Source: Lysobacterales bacterium (GTDB taxonomy: Bacteria > Pseudomonadota > Gammaproteobacteria > Xanthomonadales > Marinicellaceae). From it: a stretch of DNA of 49,979 nucleotides. This document shows, piece by piece, positions 1 through 9,223 of the stretch. Location of the stretch: contig JALSHI010000056.1 of NCBI GenBank assembly GCA_026982315.1, positions 1 through 49,979 on the forward strand. Direction: 5' to 3'. Within the stretch, counting starts at the first letter, position 1, and each line of letters begins with the position of its first letter. Under the pieces are notes generated by a model that saw nothing but the letters and a program-made list of their open reading frames with translations, ran no database searches and was not told where the DNA came from. Both the position numbers and the translations under genes were made by a program.

Positions 1-40
1 CCCTGGAAGACATCCCAGCCTCAAAAAAGACCGGAACCAT
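1..40 (-). CDS. Possible start of an unidentified leftward gene (partial)
   Basis: An ATG at 38-40 on the minus strand opens a frame that stays open to the window edge, and a second in-frame ATG lies at 11-13 behind a GAGG. Only 13 codons can be read (MVPVFFEAGMSSR), which is too few to identify a family or to exclude chance. The strong promoters upstream could equally serve a stable RNA. Confidence 0.15.
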   Translation of the reverse strand, partial: MVPVFFEAGMSSR

Positions 41-73
41 GTCACTAAGGGCCTTCCCCTCAACAACGGAGCC

Positions 74-101
74 ATTATATCAAATAAATCGAATGTGTCA
101 A
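74..101 (-). promoter_or_regulatory. Strong leftward sigma70 promoter (P2) with overlapping dyad
   Basis: On the minus strand a perfect -35 TTGACA (96-101) and a perfect -10 TATAAT (74-79) are separated by 16 bases, so transcription would leave the window at its left end. A 9-bp inverted repeat AAATCGAAT (86-94) / ATTCGATTT (109-117) has one arm in the spacer and one just upstream of the -35. This could be an operator. The transcribed gene is not visible, so whether it is a stable RNA or a protein gene is unknown. Confidence 0.6.
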
Positions 102-194
102 CACTTTTATTCGATTTTTTGGGAATAATGCCGAGGCCTGATTCTCACTCATGCAGCTAAAATGGCTTTGCTGACTCCGGCAGGAAGGGCGGCA

Positions 195-222
195 ATTATA
201 CGCACTTGGTGATCAAACACAA
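195..222 (-). promoter_or_regulatory. Second leftward sigma70 promoter (P1)
   Basis: The minus strand has TATAAT at 195-200 and TTGTGT at 217-222 with a 16-base spacer, followed by a GC-rich stretch (GCCGCCC) downstream of the -10. It points the same way as the promoter at 74-101. Tandem promoters with GC-rich discriminators are usual for stable-RNA operons, but that assignment is inference because no RNA gene is in view. Confidence 0.4.
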
Positions 223-241
223 GTATTTTGTTAGGCGATAA

Positions 242-269
242 AAAACGCCGCTGGGAACAGCGGCGTTTT
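242..269 (-). terminator. Rho-independent terminator of slyD
   Basis: A perfect 12-bp stem (AAAACGCCGCTG / CAGCGGCGTTTT) with a 4-base loop is followed on the minus strand by a run of six T. It lies 45 bases after the slyD stop codon. Confidence 0.9.
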
Positions 270-314
270 AATGCGTTACTGGCTAGCTATTGATGCTACC
301 CAGCGCCTTTAATC

Positions 315-791
315 CTAGTGCCCGCCTGCGCCATGAACATGACCATGCGCTTTTTCTTCCTCGGTAGCATCTCGTACATCTGTAATGGTCACTTCAAAGT
401 TCAAGGTTTTCCCGGCCAGGGGATGGTTTGTATCCAATAACACTTCATCGCCCTCAACCCCGGCCACTGTGACAACGGCAATCTGGCCATTTGGCGCCTG
501 GGTTTGAAATTGCATGCCCGGCTGAATCTCGATATCGGCCGGAAACTGGGACCGCGGTACCCGTTGTACGGCCTCTGGGTTGTGTTCCCCATAGGCCTTG
601 GCCGGCTCAATGGAAACTGTGATTTCATCGCCTGTATTTTTTCCCTCAAGGGCTTCTTCCAGCCCGGGGATGATGTTGTTAGCACCATGCAAATAGGCAA
701 ATTGACCGTCTTGTGATTGATCAATCACATTTCCCTGGTCATCTTTCAGCACATAGTTCATGCTGACCACTTTGTCTTTTTCAATACTCAT
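315..791 (-). CDS. slyD: FKBP-type peptidyl-prolyl isomerase, SlyD-like
   Basis: This 158-residue cytoplasmic protein is a two-domain FKBP-type peptidyl-prolyl cis-trans isomerase and chaperone. The FKBP fold is split by an insert-in-flap domain at about residues 70-125. The conserved stretch LHGANNIIPGLEEAL (about residues 34-48) is the SlyD signature. The C-terminus is short and moderately His/Gly-rich (HGHVHGAGGH). E. coli SlyD instead has a long Cys/His tail for nickel delivery to hydrogenase, so this protein resembles the short-tailed forms and probably has weaker nickel binding. AGGAAG precedes the ATG. A single-gene unit is likely: the terminator lies directly downstream, and upstream is a 146-base gap from smc with a palindrome TCTGCAC-A-GTGCAGA (818-832) about 26 bases before the start codon. 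Confidence 0.93.
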   Translation of the reverse strand: MSIEKDKVVSMNYVLKDDQGNVIDQSQDGQFAYLHGANNIIPGLEEALEGKNTGDEITVSIEPAKAYGEHNPEAVQRVPRSQFPADIEIQPGMQFQTQAPNGQIAVVTVAGVEGDEVLLDTNHPLAGKTLNFEVTITDVRDATEEEKAHGHVHGAGGH

Positions 792-937
792 AATCTGTCT
801 TCCTAAAGGTTAATTTTTCTGCACAGTGCAGATTCACGGTTTAAGTAGGGTGAACACCAATATTTTCAAGCCCTCCACGGGCATTTTACTGGATTACGGT
901 AAGGCTTTTGGAACATTTCCAACCAAACACCGCGCTT

Positions 938-3900
938 TTACCCTGTTGAAACAGTTTGGCTGGCCAGTTTCTCTGCTTCAGCCAGGTCAACAGAAACCAG
1001 GCGGGAAACGCCTGGTTCCCGCATGGTGACACCCAAGAGCTGATTGGCAATTTCCATTGTGACCTTGTTGTGGGTCACAAATACAAACTGGACCTTTTCC
1101 GACATTTCCTTGACCATTTGCGAAAACCGTCCCACATTCGCATCGTCCAGTGGCGCATCCACTTCATCCAAGAGGCAAAAGGGCGCGGGGTTCAGATTGA
1201 ATATGGAAAACACGAGTGATACGGCAGTCAAGGCTTTTTCCCCGCCGGATAGCAGCTGGATACTGGAGACCCGTTTTCCTGGCGGGCGAGCCATGATGCT
1301 GACACCTGTGGTTAACAAATCGTCACCTGTCAACTCGAGGTAGGCCTGACCACCTCCAAACAATTTGGGGAAGAGCTTTTGAATATTGGTGTTGACAGCA
1401 TCAAAGGTTTCCCTGAATAGCGCCCGGGTTTCCTTGTCAATTTTGGCAATGGCTGTTTCCAGGGTCTCCAATGCTTCCAGTAAATCCGCATTCTGTTCAT
1501 CCAGATAAGCCTTGCGCTTGGCTTCTTCTTCATATTCGCTGATCGCTGCCAGATTAACCGGCTCCAGACGGGTGATTTGCCGTTGTAACTGCTCCAGCTG
1601 CCTTTCCAGGCTATCGACCGTCACATTTTCATCCATGCTGTGCAAAATCTCTTTCAAAGCCCCGCCGCTGTTTTCCAGTTGCTCCTTGAAGGCGTTGGCT
1701 TTCATTGCATGGCTTTGTTCACTGAGGCGGGCGGATTCCAGACGGTTGCGCTGCTCATCGGCCTGTTGAGCCAGTTCCTGGCGCTGTTTTTCCAGTTCAT
1801 CCATCTGTTGTTGGCTGTCCTGCAATGCCTGACGGGCCTTGTCCCGGGCTGTTTCGGCCTCCAATCGGCTGGCAAGCAAGGCATTCAATTCGTCCTGGGG
1901 ATTGTCCTGTTTGGCGCTGGCTTCGTGAAGTTGTTGCAAAACAGCGTGCCTGCGTTTTTGCCACTGGTCCAGTTGCTCACTGAGCCGGAGCATGCCCTGG
2001 CGAATGGATTCCGCCTGCGTTTTCTTGTTCTGGTTAAGCATTTTTTGTTGATAAAATGCGCTGGACAGGTCGTTGATCTGCTGCCGCAAAGTGTTTCGCT
2101 TGTCATAGAGCCCTTGCTGGTATTGCTGCTGCTCGGCCCGAAGGTGTTCCAGTTCTTCCACTTCCAGAAGTGCTTCTTCCAGTCGACCTCGCGCCTGTTT
2201 GATCTGTTCGTCATCTGCTTGCATTTGTTTCTGCAATTGACTGGCTTCTTCACTCAACTGCTGCTGGCGCTGCTGTAATTGAACGATCTTGTGCTGACGA
2301 TTTTCTGCCTGGCTGGCCAACTCCGCCAAGCGCCGGTGGCGCATATTGACATCCAATTGTAGTTGGTCGGCTTCTTGCGACTGTTGCTGCTGCTGTTGCC
2401 GCAACTGTTTGATCGCATCAACCGTTTCCGCGATTTTTTCTTCTAATGCTTCAATGGTTTCAGAGAGCTCTGCCAGCTCTTTTTTGCGCAGGAGAAACCC
2501 GGCCTTGGCATCGCCCTTGTTGACATGCAGCCAGTTTCGTCCTAACCACAGGCCATCCGGGGTGATCACCGACGCGCTAACCTCCAGCCGTGAACGACGA
2601 GCCAGGGCATCCGCCTGGTCTGTGGCCACTTGCACATCATTCAGCCAATCAAGCACCACGGCAGGGCCCTGGACAAAAGCCGCCAGGCTGCCCGGCCTGG
2701 CAGAAAAGCGGTCGCCAGCACCGGCTTCCACCAGCGTTAAGCGGCCCGCATTCCAGTGAGCCATGGCTTCAATCAGGGCTTCACTGGCCTGCTCAGTCAC
2801 AATCGATTGCAGACGCTCTCCCAGAACAACTTCCACGGCAGTTTCCCAACCGGGCTCCACATCCAGCATACTGGCCAGCACGGCGGCATCGTCCAGTTTA
2901 TACTGGTTCAACCATTTTTGACGAGGACCTTTCTCTCGACCCAGCGCCGCTTGCTGCAAAGCTTCCAGGGACCCTCTGCGCCCCTTGGCCTGATGCAACG
3001 CCAACTGATCCTGATTAAGCCTGTCCTGAAGCTGGCGCAGGCGGTCGGCTGTTTGCTGTTGGGCCTCCCGCATTTGCGCATGTTGTTCCATACGGGCCTG
3101 CAGTTGTTTTTGTGCCTCTTCAGCCTGAGCCTGCAAGTGGCGCCACTCTTTTTCCAGTGGCTCGATGGACACGGTGGTGGTTTCAGCGGTTAATTGGTCC
3201 AGGCGGCGCGTTTGCCGGGCCATTTGTTCTTCGGCGGCCGCAATGCGCGTTTTTTCCACTTCGACAATCCGGCGCTTTTCCGCCAGACTGGCGTTCAATT
3301 GATTCCAGTCCTCTTGCCAACTGTGGATTTCTTCTTCCAGGGTTTCCAGGGCCAACTGCTGCTCTTGCAAGCGAGCCTCGTTTTGGGCTAATTGCGGTGC
3401 AGCCGCCGTGATTTCTTTTTCCAGCGCTTGCAGGGTTGCCTTGTCTTGCTCAAGCTGGTCTGTTGCTTGCTGAATACCCTTTTCAGCATCTTCCAACTCG
3501 CGCTTTTGACGTTCACTCATGGCTTGCGCATATTGAATGGCCTGCTCGATTTTTCCAATACGGGCATTAATCTGGTACAGGTTTTCCTGCCGTTCATTGG
3601 CTTCTTCACCAAGCTGGTAATGCGCCACCCGGCGTTTGTCCAATTCCGTTTCCAGATGAGTCAACTGGGCGCGAATCTTTTCAAGCTCGGTTTCCATTGA
3701 CCGGGCTTTTTCCGCTTCGACCTCGGCATGCTGCCGCCACTGACGCCAACGCAACGCCAACAGTTGCGCTTCTATGGCGCGAAACTGTTCTTTGAGTTCG
3801 GTGTAACGCTCGGCATTTTTCGCCTGCCGCTGTAAATGCAACAGGCGTTTTCCCAATTCAGCGCGAACATCATCCAGCCGCTCCAGGTTTTCACGCGTGT

Positions 3901-4456
3901 GGCGAATACGGTTCTCGGTTTCTCTGCGACGCTCCCGATAGCGGGATATGCCAGCGGCTTCCTCAATATAGGCGCGCAGCTCTTCCGGACGGGACTCCAC
4001 CACACGGGATATCATGCCTTGTTCAATAATGGCGTAACTGCGGGGACCCAGACCGGTTCCCAAAAACAGGTCGACAATGTCTTTTTTGCGGCATTTGCTG
4101 CCATTCAAGAAATAGCTGGATTGGCCGTCACGGGTGACCTGACGTTTGACAGAAATTTCATTGTATTTGGCAAACTCGCCTTTGATGGTGCCGTCAGAGT
4201 TGTCAAAAACCAGCTCGACCATGGCGCTGCCCACCGGCTTGCGGGTGGCAGAGCCGGAAAAAATCACATCCGTCATGGAAGCCCCGCGCAACATTTTGGC
4301 GCTGGTTTCTCCCATTACCCACCGAACCGCATCAATGATATTTGATTTTCCACAGCCATTGGGGCCAACAACACCTATCAGGTTGCTGGGCAAATAAACA
4401 TCGGTGGGGTCAACAAATGATTTGAATCCGGCCAGTTTTATTTTTGATAATCTCAT
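938..4456 (-). CDS. smc: Chromosome segregation ATPase SMC
   Basis: This SMC protein (1172 residues from the chosen start) is the core ATPase of bacterial condensin. It forms an antiparallel coiled coil with ATPase heads and acts in chromosome compaction and segregation together with ScpA and ScpB. The Walker A motif GPNGCGKS is at residues 31-38. Two very long Gln/Glu-rich coiled coils flank a Gly-containing hinge (about residues 500-640). The C-terminal head carries the ABC signature LLSGGEKA and Walker B CLLDEVDAPLDD. The open frame extends 27 codons further upstream, but the family begins at MRLSKIKLAGFKSF, so I start there (ATG 4454-4456). The gene diverges from queF. Gammaproteobacteria that use MukB lack smc, so this favours a non-enteric lineage. 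Confidence 0.96.
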   Translation of the reverse strand: MRLSKIKLAGFKSFVDPTDVYLPSNLIGVVGPNGCGKSNIIDAVRWVMGETSAKMLRGASMTDVIFSGSATRKPVGSAMVELVFDNSDGTIKGEFAKYNEISVKRQVTRDGQSSYFLNGSKCRKKDIVDLFLGTGLGPRSYAIIEQGMISRVVESRPEELRAYIEEAAGISRYRERRRETENRIRHTRENLERLDDVRAELGKRLLHLQRQAKNAERYTELKEQFRAIEAQLLALRWRQWRQHAEVEAEKARSMETELEKIRAQLTHLETELDKRRVAHYQLGEEANERQENLYQINARIGKIEQAIQYAQAMSERQKRELEDAEKGIQQATDQLEQDKATLQALEKEITAAAPQLAQNEARLQEQQLALETLEEEIHSWQEDWNQLNASLAEKRRIVEVEKTRIAAAEEQMARQTRRLDQLTAETTTVSIEPLEKEWRHLQAQAEEAQKQLQARMEQHAQMREAQQQTADRLRQLQDRLNQDQLALHQAKGRRGSLEALQQAALGREKGPRQKWLNQYKLDDAAVLASMLDVEPGWETAVEVVLGERLQSIVTEQASEALIEAMAHWNAGRLTLVEAGAGDRFSARPGSLAAFVQGPAVVLDWLNDVQVATDQADALARRSRLEVSASVITPDGLWLGRNWLHVNKGDAKAGFLLRKKELAELSETIEALEEKIAETVDAIKQLRQQQQQQSQEADQLQLDVNMRHRRLAELASQAENRQHKIVQLQQRQQQLSEEASQLQKQMQADDEQIKQARGRLEEALLEVEELEHLRAEQQQYQQGLYDKRNTLRQQINDLSSAFYQQKMLNQNKKTQAESIRQGMLRLSEQLDQWQKRRHAVLQQLHEASAKQDNPQDELNALLASRLEAETARDKARQALQDSQQQMDELEKQRQELAQQADEQRNRLESARLSEQSHAMKANAFKEQLENSGGALKEILHSMDENVTVDSLERQLEQLQRQITRLEPVNLAAISEYEEEAKRKAYLDEQNADLLEALETLETAIAKIDKETRALFRETFDAVNTNIQKLFPKLFGGGQAYLELTGDDLLTTGVSIMARPPGKRVSSIQLLSGGEKALTAVSLVFSIFNLNPAPFCLLDEVDAPLDDANVGRFSQMVKEMSEKVQFVFVTHNKVTMEIANQLLGVTMREPGVSRLVSVDLAEAEKLASQTVSTG

Positions 4457-4561
4457 GGATACCGTGATTTTTCTTGCCTGATGACGCGCTTTTGGGTAAG
4501 GTGCGCCCATGCTGAACAGCCTGCAGGGCAAACCCAACTAAACGCACAAGGATAATCGCTA

Positions 4562-4921
4562 ATGAGCACAAAACCAAGTAAAGAACTCGAAACTTTTGTC
4601 AATCCCCAACCCGAACGGGATTACGTGATTTCCATTCGGGTGCCTGAATTTACCTGTCTGTGCCCCAAAACCGGCCAGCCGGACTTCGCCACCATGTATC
4701 TTGATTACACACCCGACCAGTTATGTGTAGAGCTCAAGTCACTCAAACTCTATGTGTGGTCATTTCGCGACAAAGGCGCTTTCCACGAAGCGGTCACCAA
4801 CGAAATCCTGGATGATCTGGTCAAGGCGCTGGACCCCCGCTGGATGAAATTGCGCATGGAGTTCAATGTGCGGGGCGGTATTTATACCGATGTGACTGTT
4901 GAGCACCATCAGAACAAATGA
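4562..4921 (+). CDS. queF: NADPH-dependent 7-cyano-7-deazaguanine reductase (QueF, short form)
   Basis: QueF reduces the nitrile preQ0 to the amine preQ1 with two NADPH in the queuosine tRNA-modification pathway. At 119 residues this is the single-domain (type I) form, unlike the long duplicated E. coli enzyme. The catalytic Cys34 lies in [10 protein letters not shown], with Asp41 as the proton donor, and His75/Glu76 follow the QueF motif [14 protein letters not shown]. These match the catalytic residues of the Bacillus enzyme by spacing. AAGGA precedes the ATG. A possible promoter TTGCCT-17-TAAGGT lies in the 105-base gap to smc. I see no preQ1 riboswitch there. A strong terminator follows directly, so the gene appears to be transcribed alone. 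Confidence 0.95.
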   Translation: MSTKPSKELETFVNPQPERDYVISIRVPEFTCLCPKTGQPDFATMYLDYTPDQLCVELKSLKLYVWSFRDKGAFHEAVTNEILDDLVKALDPRWMKLRMEFNVRGGIYTDVTVEHHQNK

Positions 4922-4950
4922 CAGATCCCGTTTTTTCAGTATGTCCCATT

Positions 4951-4981
4951 AAAAAACCCGTTGCCAGGCAACGGGTTTTTT
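4951..4981. terminator. Bidirectional terminator between queF and pnp
   Basis: A perfect 15-bp stem (AAAAAACCCGTTGCC / GGCAACGGGTTTTTT) with a single-base centre is flanked by A and T runs. It can stop queF (+) and the leftward pnp operon (-). Confidence 0.93.
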
Positions 4982-5007
4982 AATGGTGGATCAAAAGCCA
5001 TTTCGCT

Positions 5008-7107
5008 TTATTCTGTTGGCGCATCCTCATTCAGCAAGGCCTTCATGCTAAGGCGAATCCGCCCTTGCTTGTCGATCTCCAACACCTTGACCTTGACCAC
5101 ATCGCCTTCTGTCAGCTTGTCTGTAACCTTGGCCACTCGTTCATTGGAAATCTGTGAGATATGAACCATGCCGTCCTTACCCGGCAACAGGTTGACAAAA
5201 GCGCCAAAATCCATGATTTTGACCACTTTGCCCTCATAAGTCGCGCCCACTTCCACGTCGGCGGTTAACAATTCGATGCGTTTTCGCGCATCTTCAGCCG
5301 CTTCCTTGTTGGTTGATGCAATCACCACTGTTCCGTCATCGTTAATATCGATGGTGGTGCCGGTTTCTTCGGTAATCTGGCGAATGGTGGCGCCTCCTTT
5401 GCCAATAATGTCGCGGATTTTGTCCGGCTTGACTTTGATTGTCAGCAAGCGCGGAGCATATTCCGACATTTCCGTGCGGGCAGAAGGCAGTACCTGTTCC
5501 ATTTCGCCCAAAATAAAGTCGCGTCCGCCTTTGGCCTGATCCAGAGCCTGACGCATAATTTGTTCATTAATGCCTTCGATTTTGATATCCATTTGCAAGG
5601 CGGTAATGCCAGCAGCCGTGCCTGCCACCTTGAAATCCATGTCACCCAGGTGATCTTCATCGCCAAGAATGTCTGAAAGCACTGCAAATTTGTCGCCTTC
5701 CTTAATCAGGCCCATGGCGATACCGGACACCGGCGCTTTCAAAGGCACACCAGCATCCATCATGGACAGGCTGGAACCGCAGACTGAGGCCATCGAGCTG
5801 GAGCCATTGGATTCGGTAATTTCAGAAACCACGCGAATCACATAGGGAAACTCTTCGACAGAAGGCACAACGGCCAGCAGGGCGCGCTTGGCCAGACGAC
5901 CATGTCCGATTTCCCGCCGCTTGGGGCCGCTCATAAAGCCGGTTTCGCCCACACAGTAAGGTGGAAAGTTGTAGTGCAGCATGAAGTTATCTTTGCTTTC
6001 ACCTTCGATATTGTCGGTGATTTGCGCATCGCGGCCTGTGCCCAATGTGGTTACCACCAGCGCCTGGGTTTCGCCACGGGTAAACAGGGCCGAACCGTGC
6101 GTCCGGGGCAACAGGCCAACACGGATATTGATGGGCCGGACTTCATCCAGATCGCGGCCGTCAATGCGTTTTTCACCCGAAATGATTTTTTGGCGGACAA
6201 TCTGCTTTTCCAGGGAAGAAAAAATGTCCTTGACCTGATCGGCTGTTGGTTCACCGTCTTCGGCGGCAAACGCTGCCACTGCTTCGTCCCGCAGAGCACC
6301 CAGCGCTTCATAACGCTCCTGCTTGTTGTGGATTTCGTAAGCCTTGGCAATTTTGTCGGCAAATTTTTCTTCAATGGCTTTTTTCAATTCTTCTGGAACA
6401 ACCGGCGGTTGCCAATTCCAATCCGGTTTGCCAGCTTCCGCCTTCAGTTCTTTAATGGCTTCAATCACCGGTTGCATCTGCTCATGGCCAAAAGTCACAG
6501 CGCCCAGCATCACGTCCTCTGGCAATTCCTTGGCCTCAGATTCCACCATTAAAACCGCATTGCCAGTGCCTGCCACCACCAAATCCAAATCGGAGTCCTG
6601 AAGTGTTTCCAATGACGGGTTCAGCAGGTACTCGCCATTTTTATATCCTACCCGCGCCGCCGCAATGGGACCATGGAAGGGCGCGCCGGTCAAGCTCAGC
6701 GCTGCTGAAGCGCCGATCATGGCAGGGATATCCGAGTCGATATCTTCACTATAGGAAAGAACGGTTGCAATCACCTGCACTTCATTCATAAACCCTTTTG
6801 GAAACAGGGGGCGAATGGGCCTGTCAATTAAACGGGAAATCAGTGTTTCGCGCTCACTCGGACGTCCTTCCCGCTTGAAAAAGCCCCCGGGAATACGGCC
6901 CGCCGCATAGGTTTTTTCCTGATAATTGATGGTCAGCGGAAAAAACTGCTGCCCCGGTTTGGCTTCTTTTTTGGCGACCGCGGCCACCAATACCACAGTG
7001 TCTCCCATGGTGACCAGAACAGCGCCATCGGCCTGTCGGGCGATTTCGCCGGTTTCCAAAGTAACGGTATGCCGTCCGTACTGAAATGTTTTTGTGATTT
7101 TTGCCAC
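5008..7107 (-). CDS. pnp: Polyribonucleotide nucleotidyltransferase (PNPase)
   Basis: PNPase is a trimeric phosphorolytic 3'-5' exoribonuclease of the RNA degradosome that also adds 3' tails. The 699 residues show two RNase PH domains separated by a helical region, then a KH domain with the GKGG loop (about residues 565-600) and a C-terminal S1 domain (about 622-690, [19 protein letters not shown]). The start codon is GTG (7105-7107) with AGGA seven bases upstream. It is the last gene of the nusA operon, 178 bases after rpsO. The intervening transcript contains two stem-loops in the position where RNase III and PNPase autoregulate pnp in E. coli, so similar control is likely. Confidence 0.97.
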   Translation of the reverse strand: MAKITKTFQYGRHTVTLETGEIARQADGAVLVTMGDTVVLVAAVAKKEAKPGQQFFPLTINYQEKTYAAGRIPGGFFKREGRPSERETLISRLIDRPIRPLFPKGFMNEVQVIATVLSYSEDIDSDIPAMIGASAALSLTGAPFHGPIAAARVGYKNGEYLLNPSLETLQDSDLDLVVAGTGNAVLMVESEAKELPEDVMLGAVTFGHEQMQPVIEAIKELKAEAGKPDWNWQPPVVPEELKKAIEEKFADKIAKAYEIHNKQERYEALGALRDEAVAAFAAEDGEPTADQVKDIFSSLEKQIVRQKIISGEKRIDGRDLDEVRPINIRVGLLPRTHGSALFTRGETQALVVTTLGTGRDAQITDNIEGESKDNFMLHYNFPPYCVGETGFMSGPKRREIGHGRLAKRALLAVVPSVEEFPYVIRVVSEITESNGSSSMASVCGSSLSMMDAGVPLKAPVSGIAMGLIKEGDKFAVLSDILGDEDHLGDMDFKVAGTAAGITALQMDIKIEGINEQIMRQALDQAKGGRDFILGEMEQVLPSARTEMSEYAPRLLTIKVKPDKIRDIIGKGGATIRQITEETGTTIDINDDGTVVIASTNKEAAEDARKRIELLTADVEVGATYEGKVVKIMDFGAFVNLLPGKDGMVHISQISNERVAKVTDKLTEGDVVKVKVLEIDKQGRIRLSMKALLNEDAPTE

Positions 7108-7181
7108 AGTTCGTTCCTATTTTCGTTGAGTTGAGTCGCCTGATTGTGCTGGGTTACCACCATTTCCCAAACAGTAAACGC

Positions 7182-7228
7182 ATCAAAGGCGGCAAGGTGC
7201 CGCCTTTGATTGAGCGGCTTACGCCGCT
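7182..7228 (-). promoter_or_regulatory. rpsO-pnp intergenic stem-loops (processing or attenuation)
   Basis: A perfect 13-bp stem (ATCAAAGGCGGCA 7182-7194 / TGCCGCCTTTGAT 7198-7210) with a 3-base loop is adjacent to a second hairpin, AGCGGC (7213-7218) / GCCGCT (7223-7228). No clean T-run follows on the minus strand, so this is an imperfect terminator at best. By position it corresponds to the E. coli rpsO terminator and pnp RNase III processing region. The functional equivalence is inferred. Confidence 0.7.
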
Positions 7229-7285
7229 GCCAGTGGGTACTGCACTGGTTTGTCCTGTCTGTTGCAGACAAGGCTGTTTCATCGA

Positions 7286-7552
7286 TTAACGACGCAAACC
7301 AAGACGCTTGATCAGATCCTGATACCGCTGCTCGTCTTTCTTTTTCAGATAGCTGAGCAATTTGCGGCGTTGATTCACCAGCTTGAGCAAACCACGACGG
7401 GAATGCAGGTCTTTCTTGTGGGTCTTGAAATGATCGGTCAGATACTGAATCCGCGCTGTTAACAGGGCCACCTGTACTTCCGGGGATCCGGTATCATTTT
7501 CACCGCGCTGGTAATCGTTAATGATTGCCTGTCGTTCTGCTGTAGTCAACAT
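7286..7552 (-). CDS. rpsO: 30S ribosomal protein S15
   Basis: S15 is a primary 16S rRNA-binding protein of the small subunit platform. The 88 residues match the family length. Typical features are [17 protein letters not shown] and the conserved C-terminal half [20 protein letters not shown], ending in RLGLRR. The open frame continues 34 codons upstream, but homologues start at MLTTAERQ, which is preceded by TTGGAGA at good spacing (ATG 7550-7552). It sits between truB and pnp as in E. coli. S15 represses its own translation in many bacteria through mRNA leader structures, and a large stem-loop is present upstream here. Confidence 0.97.
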   Translation of the reverse strand: MLTTAERQAIINDYQRGENDTGSPEVQVALLTARIQYLTDHFKTHKKDLHSRRGLLKLVNQRRKLLSYLKKKDEQRYQDLIKRLGLRR

Positions 7553-7599
7553 GACTGTTTTCTCCAAAATAAACCTTAAGTGAATGTCGGCGAAGACGA

Positions 7600-7668
7600 C
7601 TTGAGGTCCTGCCATGCCATCGCCGGGTTGCACCTTAGGCGCACGCAATGGCATGGCACGACTTCAAG
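7600..7668 (-). promoter_or_regulatory. Candidate S15 autoregulatory leader upstream of rpsO
   Basis: The arms 7600-7620 and 7648-7668 pair over 21 positions with only two mismatches. The inner 10 bases (GCCATGCCAT / ATGGCATGGC) are perfect, and a CGCC/GGCG pair lies inside the loop. It is in the rpsO 5' region, 48-116 bases before the start codon. Leader structures that bind S15 are known, with different shapes in different phyla. This one is assigned by position only and could instead be a processing site or a weak terminator after truB. Confidence 0.5.
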
Positions 7669-7788
7669 CAAGCCCCGCGCCAAGGCAGGCTATTTTACCC
7701 TGAGTTTCCATTGAAAGGAATTGATTTACTCACTCATTTGCCGGTTTTTCGTCCCCAACCAAGATCAAACTGCTAACAAACAGGCCAT

Positions 7789-8739
7789 TTATGCGCGCTG
7801 TCTGCCTGCGGCATAGCTCTTTAAAAACAGTTTCTTGACCCGTGTCTGGCCGTTAACCAATATCTCTCCCAGTCCTAAAAACACCGATTGCGCGTCATAC
7901 AATCGGTAGATACCCGCAGGCTCGGAGCGCTGAATGCGTTGCCCATGGATCAAGGCTTGAGCCTGATCCGCTGTCAAGGTCAGTTCCGGGTATTCCTGAA
8001 GCGCATAATCCAGCGGCAAGAGATAATTAACCGGGGCCGCGGCACCTTTCAATTCATCCAGCGTCACCATTGGCCCTTGCAAAATACTCACTTGCGTTCG
8101 CCGCAACGCCGTCAAGTGGCCATATGTACCCAGGGCCTTGGCCACATCTTCCAGCAAGGTGCGGATGTAAGTGCCTTTACTCACCGTCATGCGGAAATTC
8201 AACACATCGCCCTGGCGCCCCAGATATTCAAAACAGTGAACCGTAATCATACGTGGCGGCCGCTCCACATGCACCCCTTCACGCGCCCACTCGTACAAGC
8301 GCTTCCCCTGGTGGTGCAAGGCAGAATACATGGGAGGAATTTGCTCAATCTGCCCACTGAACTGGCGGCAGGCGGCCAAAATAGCCTCGTCACTGATCGC
8401 GAAAACCGGCAAGCGCCGGGTTTCTTGACCAGTGGCATCACCAGTGTCGGTTTCCCAGCCCAGCCGCAGGCTGGCTTCGTAGGTTTTGTCCGAGGCCAGC
8501 ATAAAATGGGCGATGCGCGTAGCATCCCCAAAGCAGCATGGCAGCAGGCCTGTGGCCATGGGGTCCAGACTGCCCGTATGGCCGCCTTTGGCGGCGTTGA
8601 GCATGCGGCGGGCTTTTTGCAAGGCCTGATTTGATGTCATGCCCGATGGCTTGTCCAGCAACAGCAGGCCATGCACGTCCTGCCAACGGCGTTTTTGCCT
8701 TGTGAGAGAGCCTGTGTCAGTCATAACAGCCAGTGACAT
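7789..8739 (-). CDS. truB: tRNA pseudouridine(55) synthase TruB
   Basis: TruB converts uridine 55 in the T-loop of most tRNAs to pseudouridine and also acts as a tRNA folding chaperone. The 316-residue protein carries the catalytic Asp59 in GHTGSLDPMATG, preceded by the motif HGLLLLDKPSGMTS. The catalytic domain runs to about residue 240. The C-terminal 70 residues, including RLYDAQSVFLGLGEI, fit the PUA-like domain. Two Met codons are possible (8739 and 8724), neither with a strong ribosome-binding site. The longer form is given. It lies 67 bases after rbfA in the nusA operon and is followed by the rpsO leader. Confidence 0.95.
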   Translation of the reverse strand: MSLAVMTDTGSLTRQKRRWQDVHGLLLLDKPSGMTSNQALQKARRMLNAAKGGHTGSLDPMATGLLPCCFGDATRIAHFMLASDKTYEASLRLGWETDTGDATGQETRRLPVFAISDEAILAACRQFSGQIEQIPPMYSALHHQGKRLYEWAREGVHVERPPRMITVHCFEYLGRQGDVLNFRMTVSKGTYIRTLLEDVAKALGTYGHLTALRRTQVSILQGPMVTLDELKGAAAPVNYLLPLDYALQEYPELTLTADQAQALIHGQRIQRSEPAGIYRLYDAQSVFLGLGEILVNGQTRVKKLFLKSYAAGRQRA

Positions 8740-8806
8740 TTACCGCTGAAAAGCGTTTTCCAGACCATTGTCCATTTGCACAAACCACCCTAAACGTATG
8801 GCCGTC

Positions 8807-9214
8807 TCACTCCGACCCGGCACCATCTTCACTGGCTTGTTCGTCACCGGCGGCATCTGATCGTTTTTTGTCGGTGGCCCGCGCATATTCAATCAGGGAT
8901 TCCAGATGCTTGCCGCGTTCCAGAGAGTCGTCATAAATAAAACGCAACTCAGGGACCCGCCGGGCACGAATTTCCTGGGCAATGGCTTTCCGCAACCGGC
9001 CTGAATTTTCTTTTAGCTGCTTGAGTACTCTCTGGCTGGTGGCCGGATCAAGCACATTGATATAGACTCGCGCCAAGGATAAATCCCGCGTCACTTCCAC
9101 ATCTGAAACCGCCACATGCATGAGCCCTTCTTCCTGCAGTTGCCGAATGGCGGCACCCAGCACCCGGCGGATTTGGGCCGCCAGGCGATCACTGCGGGTA
9201 AGTTCACGTCGCAT
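8807..9214 (-). CDS. rbfA: Ribosome-binding factor A
   Basis: RbfA binds the 30S subunit near helix 1 of 16S rRNA and supports late maturation and cold adaptation. The 135 residues form a single KH-like fold. Family motifs include SDVEVTRDLSLARVYINVL (about residues 37-55) and PELRFIYDDSLERGKHLESLI (about 88-108, written here as a whole motif spanning 21 positions). The C-terminal 20 residues are acidic and probably disordered. AGGGGA precedes the ATG. It starts nine bases after the infB stop, which fits tight co-expression. Confidence 0.95.
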   Translation of the reverse strand: MRRELTRSDRLAAQIRRVLGAAIRQLQEEGLMHVAVSDVEVTRDLSLARVYINVLDPATSQRVLKQLKENSGRLRKAIAQEIRARRVPELRFIYDDSLERGKHLESLIEYARATDKKRSDAAGDEQASEDGAGSE

Positions 9215-9223
9215 GATGTTCCC

